Source: Methanohalophilus euhalobius (GTDB taxonomy: Archaea; Halobacteriota; Methanosarcinia; Methanosarcinales; Methanosarcinaceae). From it: 64,000 nucleotides of DNA. Made by a program: the position numbers and the translations under genes. A model generated the notes under the pieces. It saw nothing but the letters and a program-made list of their open reading frames with translations, had not been told where the DNA came from and did not search any database. How positions within the stretch are numbered: position 1 is the first letter of the stretch; every line of letters begins with the position of its first letter. This document shows, one piece after another, positions 10,401-18,228 of this stretch. Where the stretch lies: contig NZ_OBDR01000005.1 in the NCBI RefSeq assembly GCF_900215215.1, forward strand, positions 1 to 64,000, written 5' to 3'.

Positions 10401-10759
10401 AAGTATGCATACCGGCAACCGAGAACAGTGGAATAGATTCACCCGTAGGCCAGCACTTTGGTAAAGTCCCTTATTACACAATATACGACAGTGAGACCGG
10501 CAAAGTAGATGTTCTGGAGAATACCAGTGAGCATATGGGCGGTGTTGGATTGCCTCCCGAATTACTCACAAATGAAGGCGTTGAAACCATGCTCTGTGGA
10601 GGCCTGGGGTGGAAAGCCGTCCAGATGTTCGACCAGTTCGGCATCAAAGTTTTCGTGGGAGCACAGGGGAAAGTCAGGGATGCCATAGAAGACTGGAAAA
10701 ATGAGAGGCTCGAGCAAGCTGGTGCAAACAACTCCTGCAGTGGACATGATCACCACTGA
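10397..10759 (+). CDS. Second NifX/ORP-fold protein with Cys/His tail
   Basis: A 120-residue paralogue of the preceding gene: KVCIPATENSGIDSPVGQHFGKVPYYTIYD at the N-terminus and GVETMLCGGLGWKAVQMFDQFGIKVFVGA centrally. It ends in NNSCSGHDHH, a metal-binding-looking tail seen in some members of PF02579. The start overlaps the previous stop (ATGA), showing coupled translation. Such proteins bind Fe-S or Mo-Cu-S clusters; which metal applies here is unknown. Confidence 0.85.
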   Translation: MKVCIPATENSGIDSPVGQHFGKVPYYTIYDSETGKVDVLENTSEHMGGVGLPPELLTNEGVETMLCGGLGWKAVQMFDQFGIKVFVGAQGKVRDAIEDWKNERLEQAGANNSCSGHDHH

Positions 10760-10769
10760 AACACCAAAC

Positions 10770-11594
10770 ATGAAAATAACTGTGGCAAGCGGAAAGGGAG
10801 GAACCGGGAAAACAACAGTTGCTGTTAATTTCTTCCTTTCTGTTCCAAAAACCAGCCTCCTTGACTGTGATGTGGAGGAGCCAAATTCCAATCTGTTTTT
10901 ACACAATGACCTTAAAAAAGTAAAAGAGGTTACGATACCAGTTCCCGTAATCGATGAGCAAAAATGCGAACATTGTGGCAAATGTGCTGATTTTTGCAAT
11001 TACAATGCGCTTGCAGCACTACCACAAAAAGTGATGGTCTTTTCCGATCTCTGTCATGGTTGTGGAGGATGTAGCCTCGTCTGTCCCAATGATGCTATCA
11101 GTGAAACAGGACGCAGCATAGGGAACATAGAGCGGTCCCTTTCAGGACAGTTCCATACAGGACTTCTGAATATAGGAGAAGCAATGGCATCACCCCTGAT
11201 AAAAGAACTCAAGACCTATGCAGGCGAAAATACAGTAATAATGGACGCTCCGCCGGGAACCGCCTGTCCTATGATCACAACCGTTGAAGATACTGACTAT
11301 TGCATCCTTGTTACCGAACCCACACCTTTTGGACTCAATGACCTGAAACTGGCAGCGGAAGTTGTCCGGGAAATGAAAATTCCTGCGGGAGTGGTAATCA
11401 ACCGTGCAGGAGTAGGAGATGGTGGTGTTGAAGAATATTGCCATCAAACTGGTCTACCAATAATAATGGAAATTCCCTATGACCGCAGAATAGCTGAAGT
11501 TTATTCAGAAGGCATACCTTTTGTTGAAACAATGCCGCAGTGGAAAGAAAAATTCCTGCAGATGTTTGAAACCATAAAGGAGGCAGTTAGATGA
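10770..11594 (+). CDS. MinD/Mrp-type P-loop ATPase with ferredoxin insert (first copy)
   Basis: A 274-residue ATPase with a deviant Walker A (SGKGGTGKTTVA) at the N-terminus, followed by a two-[4Fe-4S] ferredoxin-like insert (CEHCGKCADFCNYNAL and CHGCGGCSLVCPNDAI), then the rest of the ParA/MinD fold (MDAPPGTACPM). This architecture is that of the paired ATPases in Desulfovibrio orp operons. The start is taken as the ATG at 10770 (MKITVASGKGG); 10746 is an upstream option. It probably acts as a cluster assembly or transfer ATPase for the neighbouring ORP-like proteins. Confidence 0.88.
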   Translation: MKITVASGKGGTGKTTVAVNFFLSVPKTSLLDCDVEEPNSNLFLHNDLKKVKEVTIPVPVIDEQKCEHCGKCADFCNYNALAALPQKVMVFSDLCHGCGGCSLVCPNDAISETGRSIGNIERSLSGQFHTGLLNIGEAMASPLIKELKTYAGENTVIMDAPPGTACPMITTVEDTDYCILVTEPTPFGLNDLKLAAEVVREMKIPAGVVINRAGVGDGGVEEYCHQTGLPIIMEIPYDRRIAEVYSEGIPFVETMPQWKEKFLQMFETIKEAVR

Positions 11595-12454
11595 AACAAC
11601 TCACAGTAATCAGTGGCAAAGGAGGCACCGGCAAAACCACCCTCACCTCTGCCTTTGCAGCTCTTGCGGAAAATGCCACCATTGCAGACTGTGATGTCGA
11701 TGCTGCCAACATGCACCTGCTGCTGCAACCTGAAATAATAAAAACCTATGATTTTACTGCATTACCTACCGCAAATATACATCTTGAACAGTGTACAGGG
11801 TGCGGGATATGTGTTGATAATTGCAGGTTCGGGGCAATAAAGGAAGGTTTCGAAATCGATCCGTACATATGTGAAGGTTGCGGAGTCTGTGAGTATGTCT
11901 GCCCTGCCGATGCAGTGACAATGGAATACAATAAGTGCGGGGAAGCCTACGAATCTAAAACCCGGTTTGGGCCTCTTGTGCATGCTAAACTTGGAATAGG
12001 GGAAGAAGCCGGAGGGAAACTTGTCACACTCGTTCGGGAAATTGCAGAAGAGGTAGGCCCAAAGAATAATTGTGACACAATAATTATAGATGGACCACCG
12101 GGTACCGGTTGTTCAGTAATTGCAGCCCTTACAGGTGTGGATATTGCCCTTGTAGTCACCGAACCCACCGTCGCCGGGATACATGATCTTAAAAGAGTGA
12201 TGGAAGTGACAGAACACTTCGAGATACCATCTCTGGTTTGTATAAACAAATCCGATATAAACGATAACAAAAGAAGAGAAATAGAAAAATTCTGCACTCA
12301 GAAAGGGATTAAAATTGCAGGCGAAATCCCCTATGATACAACCCCTACCGAGGCAATGGTGGAGGGAAAAACAATTGTGGAATATACCGACAATTCTTTT
12401 GCAAAATGCGTCATAGAAGTATGGGAAGAAGTAAAAGAAGAGATGCAATCATGA
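11591..12454 (+). CDS. MinD/Mrp-type P-loop ATPase with ferredoxin insert (second copy)
   Basis: A 287-residue homologue of the upstream gene, overlapping it by ATGA. Deviant Walker A ISGKGGTGKTTLTSAF begins at residue 7; two CXXCXXCXXXC motifs (CTGCGICVDNCRFGAI, CEGCGVCEYVCPADAV) form the ferredoxin insert; IIDGPPGTGCSVI is the switch/Walker B region. Pairs of such ATPases are usual in these clusters and likely form a heterodimer. A late-gene CTEKG-type motif appears as INKSDINDN. Confidence 0.88.
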   Translation: MKQLTVISGKGGTGKTTLTSAFAALAENATIADCDVDAANMHLLLQPEIIKTYDFTALPTANIHLEQCTGCGICVDNCRFGAIKEGFEIDPYICEGCGVCEYVCPADAVTMEYNKCGEAYESKTRFGPLVHAKLGIGEEAGGKLVTLVREIAEEVGPKNNCDTIIIDGPPGTGCSVIAALTGVDIALVVTEPTVAGIHDLKRVMEVTEHFEIPSLVCINKSDINDNKRREIEKFCTQKGIKIAGEIPYDTTPTEAMVEGKTIVEYTDNSFAKCVIEVWEEVKEEMQS

Positions 12455-13023
12455 AATGTGCAACCTGTCAGGAGAAGAAATGTCGCAACGGGAAAGATTG
12501 CAGCGGTGTTGCAGAGGATATCGAATATACCGGTGAAGACCTCGATTGTATGCAGGTTGCAGCTGCTATCGAAGGGCAACATTATATGCAAAAAACCCGG
12601 CTGGAAGAGCTTATCCTGTTTGCCAAACAAATGGGTTACCAGAAACTGGGAATTGCTTTTTGTATCGGACTGGCCAATGAAGCCGCAACCATCACCCGGA
12701 TCCTGAAAAAGGATTTCGAGGTTTATTCTGTCTGCTGCAAGGTCTGTGGTATCCCAAAGGAAAAGTATGAGCTTGAAAAGATCCATCCCGAAAAATTTGA
12801 GGTTACCTGTAACCCGAAGGGACAGGCCTTCTTACTTGCCAAAAAACAAACCGAGTTGAATATCATCGTTGGTCTCTGCATGGGCCATGACATTATATTT
12901 ACCCGCCACAGCGAAGCCCCGGTAACCACCCTGATTGTCAAGGACAGGGTGCTTGCACATAATCCTGCAGGTGCAATCTATTCCGGATATTACCTGCGCA
13001 AAAAGTTCAATCTGGAGGATTGA
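12451..13023 (+). CDS. DUF1847 putative metal-binding protein
   Basis: A 190-residue protein opening with a cysteine-rich segment (MKCATCQEKKCRNGKDC) and containing further conserved cysteines (YSVCCKVCGIPKEK, EVTCNPKGQA). It then has a GLCMGHDIIFTRHSEAPVTTLIVKDR block characteristic of DUF1847 in anaerobes. It overlaps the ATPase gene by ATGA. Co-location with Fe-S ATPases suggests a metal or redox role; the function is not known. Confidence 0.8.
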   Translation: MKCATCQEKKCRNGKDCSGVAEDIEYTGEDLDCMQVAAAIEGQHYMQKTRLEELILFAKQMGYQKLGIAFCIGLANEAATITRILKKDFEVYSVCCKVCGIPKEKYELEKIHPEKFEVTCNPKGQAFLLAKKQTELNIIVGLCMGHDIIFTRHSEAPVTTLIVKDRVLAHNPAGAIYSGYYLRKKFNLED

Positions 13024-13682
13024 ATCTGGAACTTACCGTTGTTTATGATAATAATGCAGCTGAAGATTTTCATGCAGGATGGGGGTTTGCCTGTCTGATT
13101 CAACAGGAGGACACTACACTTCTTTTTGATACGGGTTGGAACGGACCCGCCCTGCTGGAAAACCTAAAAAAAGTGGGAATTAAACCCTCAGACATAGACA
13201 TACTTATCCTCTCCCACCAGCACTGGGATCATATAGGAGGGCTGTCTGCAATATTACATAATTCAGATGCCCTGGAAGTGTATGTGCCCCGGGCATTCTC
13301 CCCAAATCTCAAAAAGGAAATAGCCAGGCATGCCCAACTTATAGAAATCACAAAATCCCGGCAGGTCTGCAAGGGAGTTTTTACCACCGGTCAACTGGGA
13401 AACCACATAAAAGAACAATCGCTTGTCCTCCAATCTGAAGATGGATTGTATATTATAACCGGATGTGCCCACCCAGGACTGGGGGAAATAATTGACAATG
13501 CTGCAAAAATGGGTCATGTCACAGGTGTACTTGGAGGACTACATGATTTCAATGACATGGGCACATTGGGACAACTTTCATACATAGCAGCCGGACACTG
13601 CACATCCCACAATGATGAAATTAAACGCAAATATCCGGAAAAATTTGCATACATTTATGCAGGATACTCCGTAGACATATGA
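13020..13682 (+). CDS. Metallo-beta-lactamase fold hydrolase
   Basis: A 220-residue metallo-hydrolase. The motif HQHWDHIGGL (near 61-70) supplies the HxHxDH metal ligands, with GCAHPGLGEI and GGLHDF as the later histidine sites; this subset resembles the methanopterin-synthase-like MBL group (COG1237). The open frame begins with TTG at 13020 overlapping the previous stop; GGAGG at 13014-13018 is very close to it, so the exact start is uncertain (a CTG at 13026 has better spacing). It is the last gene of the six-gene ORP-like operon. Confidence 0.82.
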   Translation: MNLELTVVYDNNAAEDFHAGWGFACLIQQEDTTLLFDTGWNGPALLENLKKVGIKPSDIDILILSHQHWDHIGGLSAILHNSDALEVYVPRAFSPNLKKEIARHAQLIEITKSRQVCKGVFTTGQLGNHIKEQSLVLQSEDGLYIITGCAHPGLGEIIDNAAKMGHVTGVLGGLHDFNDMGTLGQLSYIAAGHCTSHNDEIKRKYPEKFAYIYAGYSVDI

Positions 13683-13738
13683 CAATATGGTAAGAACTAT
13701 ATTCTAAGATTCCTATAATGATTGATAGGAGGATACGT

Positions 13739-14023
13739 ATGTTATCAAAGATACCAATTGACCTTGATGCTGTAGAGGATGAGAACATAGATAAAGAAAT
13801 CTTAAGGGCTGGCATTATAGCCGAACTTGATGCTATCAACCTCTATGAACAGATGGCCGAACTTACTTCCAGCGAGGAGATCCGGGCAGTGCTGCTAGAC
13901 ATTGCAAAGGAAGAAAAGACCCATGTGGGAGAATTCCAGACCATGCTGCTTGAATACGATAATGAACAAGAAGATGAACTGGAAGCAGGCAGAAAAGAAG
14001 TTGAAGAAGAAGTCCTTAAATAA
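13739..14023 (+). CDS. Free-standing ferritin-like domain, similar to encapsulated ferritin / N-domain of Pyrococcus encapsulin
   Basis: A 94-residue helical protein. IIAELDAINLYEQMAEL followed by LLDIAKEEKTHVGEF gives the E...ExxH iron site of half-ferritins such as EncFtn. From memory, the same wording occurs in the N-terminal ferritin-like domain fused to the Pyrococcus furiosus encapsulin shell. GGAGG sits 5-8 bp before ATG 13739; an upstream ATG at 13718 precedes the ribosome-binding site and is unlikely. No shell gene is in the window. It likely forms a dimeric ferroxidase; iron storage is inference. Confidence 0.8.
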   Translation: MLSKIPIDLDAVEDENIDKEILRAGIIAELDAINLYEQMAELTSSEEIRAVLLDIAKEEKTHVGEFQTMLLEYDNEQEDELEAGRKEVEEEVLK

Positions 14024-14060
14024 AGGAACTTAAAGACTTTACCAATCCGGAGGTGGAGTG

Positions 14061-15356
14061 ATGGAAATTATACCCACCATCGGGCTTGATCCTTTTTTAT
14101 TTGATTATCTGGAAAAACTCATCCTCTCCCTGATGATAGGTATTATCATCGGAATAGAAAGAGAACATCGAAGAGCAGAACATCCGGTTTTTGCAGGTGT
14201 GCGTACATATTCTCTGGCTGCTGTCACAGGCATGCTGGCAACAATTGCAGGGAAAGCAATCGGTAATGATATTATAATTGCTGCAGCCTTTTTGATAATA
14301 GCATGTAGTATTGCCCTGATATACCGTACCTACACAATGCGGGGCAAACTGGGCATGACAAGTGCCCTGTCTTTATTCTGCACCTTCCTACTGGGAATAC
14401 TGGTCGCGACCGATAACTATCTGTTTGCTATTGCCGGTGGAGTTGCAATAACTTTTCTGACTATTGAAAAACGCCCGCTCCATTCTTTTGCCCAAAATCT
14501 TTCCAATGAAGATATCCTGAACAGCCTGCAGTTCCTTGCTGTGGCCTTCATCCTGTATCCCCTGGTACCTGATGAAGAACTATGGGGCATTGTGGACCTT
14601 AAAGCCACAATTCTTATTGTTGTACTTGTGATGTTTATCGGATTTATCAGTTACATTTCTCTCAAACGCTTCGGAGCAGGTGGAGGCGTACCCTATTCTG
14701 GATTGTTGGGAGGATTTGTGAGCAGTGAAGCCACCACTGCTGCCCTGGCATCGATAGCAAAGGAAAAATCCGGGCTTGTAAATGCTTTTTACATCGGGAT
14801 CCTTTTGTCCAACCTTTCCATGTTCATTAGTAATCTGGTAATTGCCCTGATTGTAGATAATTCAGGTAAAACTACACTGTATATGCTACCTCCGCAATTA
14901 TTGATGATACTGGTAGTAATAGGGATTTTTTGGAAAAACAAGAATATATCAAAGAAAATGGAAGGAGCGCTTGACATTGGCTCACCCTTTGCCTTAAAGC
15001 CTGCACTGCGTTTTGGAGCGATCTTTCTGGTATTACAGCTTTTTGCAACCTTTGCCAACGAATACGCGGGAACGTATGGCACATATGTAACTGCGCTGGG
15101 AGGTGTGGCCAGCAGTTCGGCAGTAACAGCTTCCATGGCATCCCTTGCAGTGAAGGGTGAAATTTCATACATGCTGGCCGGCCAAACCGCAGTTATTGCC
15201 GGTATCGTGAGCACTCTCAACAAAATCACCTACATCCGGATTGCAGGTGCTTTGGAACTTGAAAAAAGAGCCCGTATAACATTGATACTTTTATCCATTG
15301 TGGGAATTGTCGGGCTTGTTGTATGGATTTATGCAGATATTAAACCTATCTTCTGA
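14061..15356 (+). CDS. MgtC/SapB and DUF4010 family membrane protein
   Basis: A 431-residue polytopic membrane protein. The N-terminal MgtC domain has the signature LSLMIGIIIGIEREHRRAEHPVFAGVRTYSLAAVTG; many helices follow, and the C-terminal half (GGFVSSEATTAALASIAKE, ALGGVASSSAVTASMASLAV) is the DUF4010 duplication. GGAGGTG precedes ATG 14061; GTG 14058 is the alternative. Function in this family is unresolved (ion homeostasis proposed for MgtC). It lies 37 bp after the ferritin-like gene, possibly co-transcribed. Confidence 0.85.
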   Translation: MEIIPTIGLDPFLFDYLEKLILSLMIGIIIGIEREHRRAEHPVFAGVRTYSLAAVTGMLATIAGKAIGNDIIIAAAFLIIACSIALIYRTYTMRGKLGMTSALSLFCTFLLGILVATDNYLFAIAGGVAITFLTIEKRPLHSFAQNLSNEDILNSLQFLAVAFILYPLVPDEELWGIVDLKATILIVVLVMFIGFISYISLKRFGAGGGVPYSGLLGGFVSSEATTAALASIAKEKSGLVNAFYIGILLSNLSMFISNLVIALIVDNSGKTTLYMLPPQLLMILVVIGIFWKNKNISKKMEGALDIGSPFALKPALRFGAIFLVLQLFATFANEYAGTYGTYVTALGGVASSSAVTASMASLAVKGEISYMLAGQTAVIAGIVSTLNKITYIRIAGALELEKRARITLILLSIVGIVGLVVWIYADIKPIF

Positions 15357-15402
15357 GCAAAACCTCATAAGACTTAAATATATTTTTAATTAAACTCCCA
15401 CC

Positions 15403-15822
15403 ATGGAAAAGATAACAGGGCTGGAGCTTTCCCCGCGTAAAATAGAATATCTCAAATATATTCATCAGAGAAAAGAAAACGTACGCACCAATGAACTTTC
15501 AGCCCACCTTAAGGTAGACCCCTCTACAACAACCAAAACAATCAACGAACTTGCAGAGGAGGGATATGTCAACCATGTACCTTATCGTGGCGTGAAACTT
15601 ACAGAAAAAGGGAAAGATTATGCTGCTTTTCTGATTCGCAGACACAGGATATTAAGCCTTATGCTCAAAAACTATGGCCTCTCACCCGAAGAAGCCTGCA
15701 GCGAGGTAAACCGTTTTGAAAGCTTTGTCTCCCTGCATGCTATCGATACTATATGCAGTACCATGGGCCATCCGACAATGGGAGTGTGTGGCAAAATAGA
15801 GCACCCCCACTGTGACGTATAA
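15403..15822 (+). CDS. DtxR/MntR-type metal-dependent transcriptional regulator
   Basis: A 139-residue regulator. The N-terminal winged helix (SPRKIEYLKYIHQRKENVRTNELSAHLKVDPSTTTKTINELAEEGYV) is followed by the DtxR dimerisation domain with metal-ligand-like residues (RRHRILSLML, EEACSEVNRFE, CGKIEHPHCDV). It lacks the SH3-like third domain. A TATA box (AAATATATTTTT, 15374-15386) lies close to the ATG, so the transcript is probably leaderless or nearly so. It may control iron or manganese genes, such as the adjacent ferritin-like gene (inference). Confidence 0.85.
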   Translation: MEKITGLELSPRKIEYLKYIHQRKENVRTNELSAHLKVDPSTTTKTINELAEEGYVNHVPYRGVKLTEKGKDYAAFLIRRHRILSLMLKNYGLSPEEACSEVNRFESFVSLHAIDTICSTMGHPTMGVCGKIEHPHCDV

Positions 15823-15825
15823 AAT

Positions 15826-16473
15826 TTAGAGATAAAACTCCTTTATTCTGTAAAGGACCGCCAGAGCATCTTTTCTTTTGATATCCACTTCAGTGTCACG
15901 ACAAAAACCAAGTAGACATGAGGCTGTCTGTTCATCCAGCACTTCTTTATCCCGGGCACTTTTTATTATGCCGTAGTAACTCCTTAGAGAATAATGGGTA
16001 GCTTTTGCAATATCCAGCAGGAAAGCTTCCTGAACAGAGGAAATAATGCCCTCATTCATAGCAGAGAGGAAGGTACATCGGATATTCACAAGCGGAGCAG
16101 AAATGGACTCATAGGTATCAGGGTTTGTTGCAACCGCCACTTCATCATCATCTTCAATAACACCATCACGATACCATTCATAGATTTTACCTACACCTAT
16201 CATGCCGTGGCGATCCATTTCGGATGCACGCAAAGCTCCCATGCTACACCCACCAACGATTGTTACATTCTTGCGCAGAGCCTCCAGTATTTCCCTGTGC
16301 CCAACCGCAGCCCTGTGAAAAAAAATACCATCAATGATGCCAATCAACTCATAACCCTGTTTTACAGCCTGTGTAACATCTCCGCGTTTAACAGGGCCGT
16401 GGACGGTGGCACTACTGAGTTTTCCTGCTTCTTCCAGGCCTATACTGGTGCCGGCAAAAACGATTGTTTTCAT
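15826..16473 (-). CDS. tfuA: TfuA, McrA-glycine thioamidation partner protein
   Basis: A 215-residue TfuA-domain protein (KTIVFAGTSIGLEEAGKL; GIIDGIFFHRAAVGHREILEAL; GGCSMGALRASEMDRHGMIGVGKIYEWYRDG). In methanogens TfuA works with YcaO to convert a glycine amide in the active-site region of methyl-CoM reductase (McrA) to a thioamide, probably by delivering or handling sulfur. It overlaps ycaO by 4 bp and is translated after it. The end lies 3 bp from the convergent DtxR gene. Confidence 0.92.
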   Translation of the reverse strand: MKTIVFAGTSIGLEEAGKLSSATVHGPVKRGDVTQAVKQGYELIGIIDGIFFHRAAVGHREILEALRKNVTIVGGCSMGALRASEMDRHGMIGVGKIYEWYRDGVIEDDDEVAVATNPDTYESISAPLVNIRCTFLSAMNEGIISSVQEAFLLDIAKATHYSLRSYYGIIKSARDKEVLDEQTASCLLGFCRDTEVDIKRKDALAVLYRIKEFYL

Positions 16474-17750
16474 ACTTTCGGCCTGCGTTTCCAGGGTTTT
16501 TCTTTTTCAGGACCTTTTCTTTTGCCTACCAGACGAATCCTTTTACCAACCCTTTCACGATCAAGAGTGTATTGTTCAAATCCGGGAATTATTACCCTGA
16601 CTACAGGTATATTGATCGAACTGCGGCTCAAATCCACAACAATAGCATTGCGGGCAATCTTTTCCAGATGGGACAGAACAGTATTGATATTTCCTGCAGG
16701 TGTAGGGGAGGAGATGTCCTGCATATCTGCCAGGGATATCTTATCCACACCTTCCTCATACCAGTAATCGTTCATCCTTCTCATACGTTCATAACCAATC
16801 TTGCGCACCAGGTCCTCCCGGATTGTATCCTCACGTGCCCCGTGTATCTGGACAACACGAGACTGTGCAGCCTCGGTAATAGCACGCATAACAGCAATCT
16901 CTGGTCTTAAATGAGATCCTGCCCCCATAACCAGCAGGGCCGGATCTTTCAGCTGTACGTCATCCGTAGCAGCGACCACTGTTGTGACAGGAGTGTCATG
17001 TAGCAAAACCCAGAGGCGAATATCCACACCACTGTCCCTGAAGGCTTTGAGCATCTCGTAGGCCTGCCCGTCTTCTTCCGTTAGCACAAGTTCCATTCCC
17101 GGATTGCGGTTGAACTCGGCCATACTCAAAGCATCCCTTTCAATTACTTCCAGCAAACCATGCAGTATGGCTTCTTCCATCACATTACCCGATGCAAGTC
17201 CATTGGTATTGCTGCGGAAAAGATGGGCAGACATGCCCGGAGCATCATAGGGATGATAAACAGAATTGGAGGGCACATAGACCTCTTTTCCTGAAAGCAG
17301 ATCAAACCCTTCTGTCCATTCTATCAATGAAGAAGAATCAAGGGGTTGCGGCAGCAGGAATTCTTCAGGACGGATCAGGTCATGCTGGCCGGCAGCTTCT
17401 TCCATTGTGGCCATGAATTCATCAGCAGCTACGTTTTCGTCAATGTCTGCATTCACCCCGTTGCGCTCTGCAAGACAGCGTTCGTAGCATTCCATAATCG
17501 TGGAGATGCGGGCCTGCTGCGGGTTCACTCCTTTACCTGAATAAACGGAGATGGCACCATCAGCAGCTGTGGGGCGGATGCCTGAAAACACCGGGATACC
17601 CAGCCGATCAAGATCAGTAATATTGGCAATACGGGTCACACCAATTGTATCCAGGCCGGCACTGGCTTTTTTCAGGGTGGCTTCACCATCCAGCACCCTC
17701 TGGCTATCTCCCTCATACTTTACAGAAGGATCAATGTTTATGGTAGGCAT
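16470..17750 (-). CDS. ycaO: YcaO-type cyclodehydratase/thioamidase acting on McrA glycine
   Basis: A 426-residue YcaO enzyme that activates a peptide amide with ATP; with TfuA it installs the McrA thioglycine. Family hallmarks: AISVYSGKGVNPQQARISTIMECYERCLAERNG (ATP/Mg site), EEAILHGLLEVIERDAL and AITEAAQSRVVQIHGARED. A basic C-terminal tail (GKRKGPEKEKPWKRRPKV) is present. The leader carries a perfect 11-bp hairpin ending 30 bp before the start. Start ATG 17750 has GGAGA upstream. A cysteine desulfurase and a small Cys protein are encoded divergently. Confidence 0.93.
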   Translation of the reverse strand: MPTINIDPSVKYEGDSQRVLDGEATLKKASAGLDTIGVTRIANITDLDRLGIPVFSGIRPTAADGAISVYSGKGVNPQQARISTIMECYERCLAERNGVNADIDENVAADEFMATMEEAAGQHDLIRPEEFLLPQPLDSSSLIEWTEGFDLLSGKEVYVPSNSVYHPYDAPGMSAHLFRSNTNGLASGNVMEEAILHGLLEVIERDALSMAEFNRNPGMELVLTEEDGQAYEMLKAFRDSGVDIRLWVLLHDTPVTTVVAATDDVQLKDPALLVMGAGSHLRPEIAVMRAITEAAQSRVVQIHGAREDTIREDLVRKIGYERMRRMNDYWYEEGVDKISLADMQDISSPTPAGNINTVLSHLEKIARNAIVVDLSRSSINIPVVRVIIPGFEQYTLDRERVGKRIRLVGKRKGPEKEKPWKRRPKV

Positions 17751-17779
17751 GGAAGGGAAGTCTCCTGCATCGCTAATAA

Positions 17780-17806
17780 TCCTTACGATAACAGGTATCG
17801 TAAGGA
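17780..17806 (-). promoter_or_regulatory. Perfect 11-bp inverted repeat upstream of ycaO
   Basis: TCCTTACGATA (17780-17790) and TATCGTAAGGA (17796-17806) are exact reverse complements around ACAGG. The element ends 30 bp upstream of the ycaO ATG on the minus strand. It could be an RNA hairpin in the leader or a DNA operator. It is far from the divergent gene's start (18035). Confidence 0.55.
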
Positions 17807-18034
17807 CCGATTACGTTGCAATTAAGCTAAGTTATTGGTAAATGTAAGGAAAAGTGAGAATTGTATCACCAATGTAATGCATTTCCATAACCCGACAAAA
17901 AATAATCAACAAACAAATATATATAGAAAGAACACTTATGTAACTGTTTAATATTCTAATTATGCTGTTGATGCCTGAGGGGTCATGTATGGCAGCAGAG
18001 TATTGAAATTGAAGAAGACAGGAGGTTATACCAT

Positions 18035-18187
18035 ATGACAACTATAATGAAAAAACATGATATTCTGAGATGTGAAGACAAGAAGGGAAAATGCCATTCA
18101 GTAGTCAGAGGACATACAGAAGGCAAACTCAATGAAGATGATGAAGAACTCTACCACTTTATGGTAGGCGGGATGCAGGCCAAATAA
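18035..18187 (+). CDS. Small 50-residue protein with paired cysteines
   Basis: Too short for a standard gene caller but well supported: GGAGGT at 18021-18026 is correctly spaced before ATG 18035, and a TATA-like stretch (AATATATATAG, about 17916-17926) lies upstream. The product begins MTTIMKKHDILRCEDKKGKC and ends HFMVGGMQAK, with cysteines at 13 and 20 and an acidic segment (NEDDEEL). No family is recognised. It sits 41 bp before a cysteine desulfurase and divergent from ycaO/tfuA, so a role in sulfur handling is possible but unproven. A 14-codon frame (17962-18006) precedes it in the leader. Confidence 0.65.
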   Translation: MTTIMKKHDILRCEDKKGKCHSVVRGHTEGKLNEDDEELYHFMVGGMQAK

Positions 18188-18228
18188 GCTGCAAAACCTA
18201 TTTTACTCTTTATCCATAACTTGCCTGC

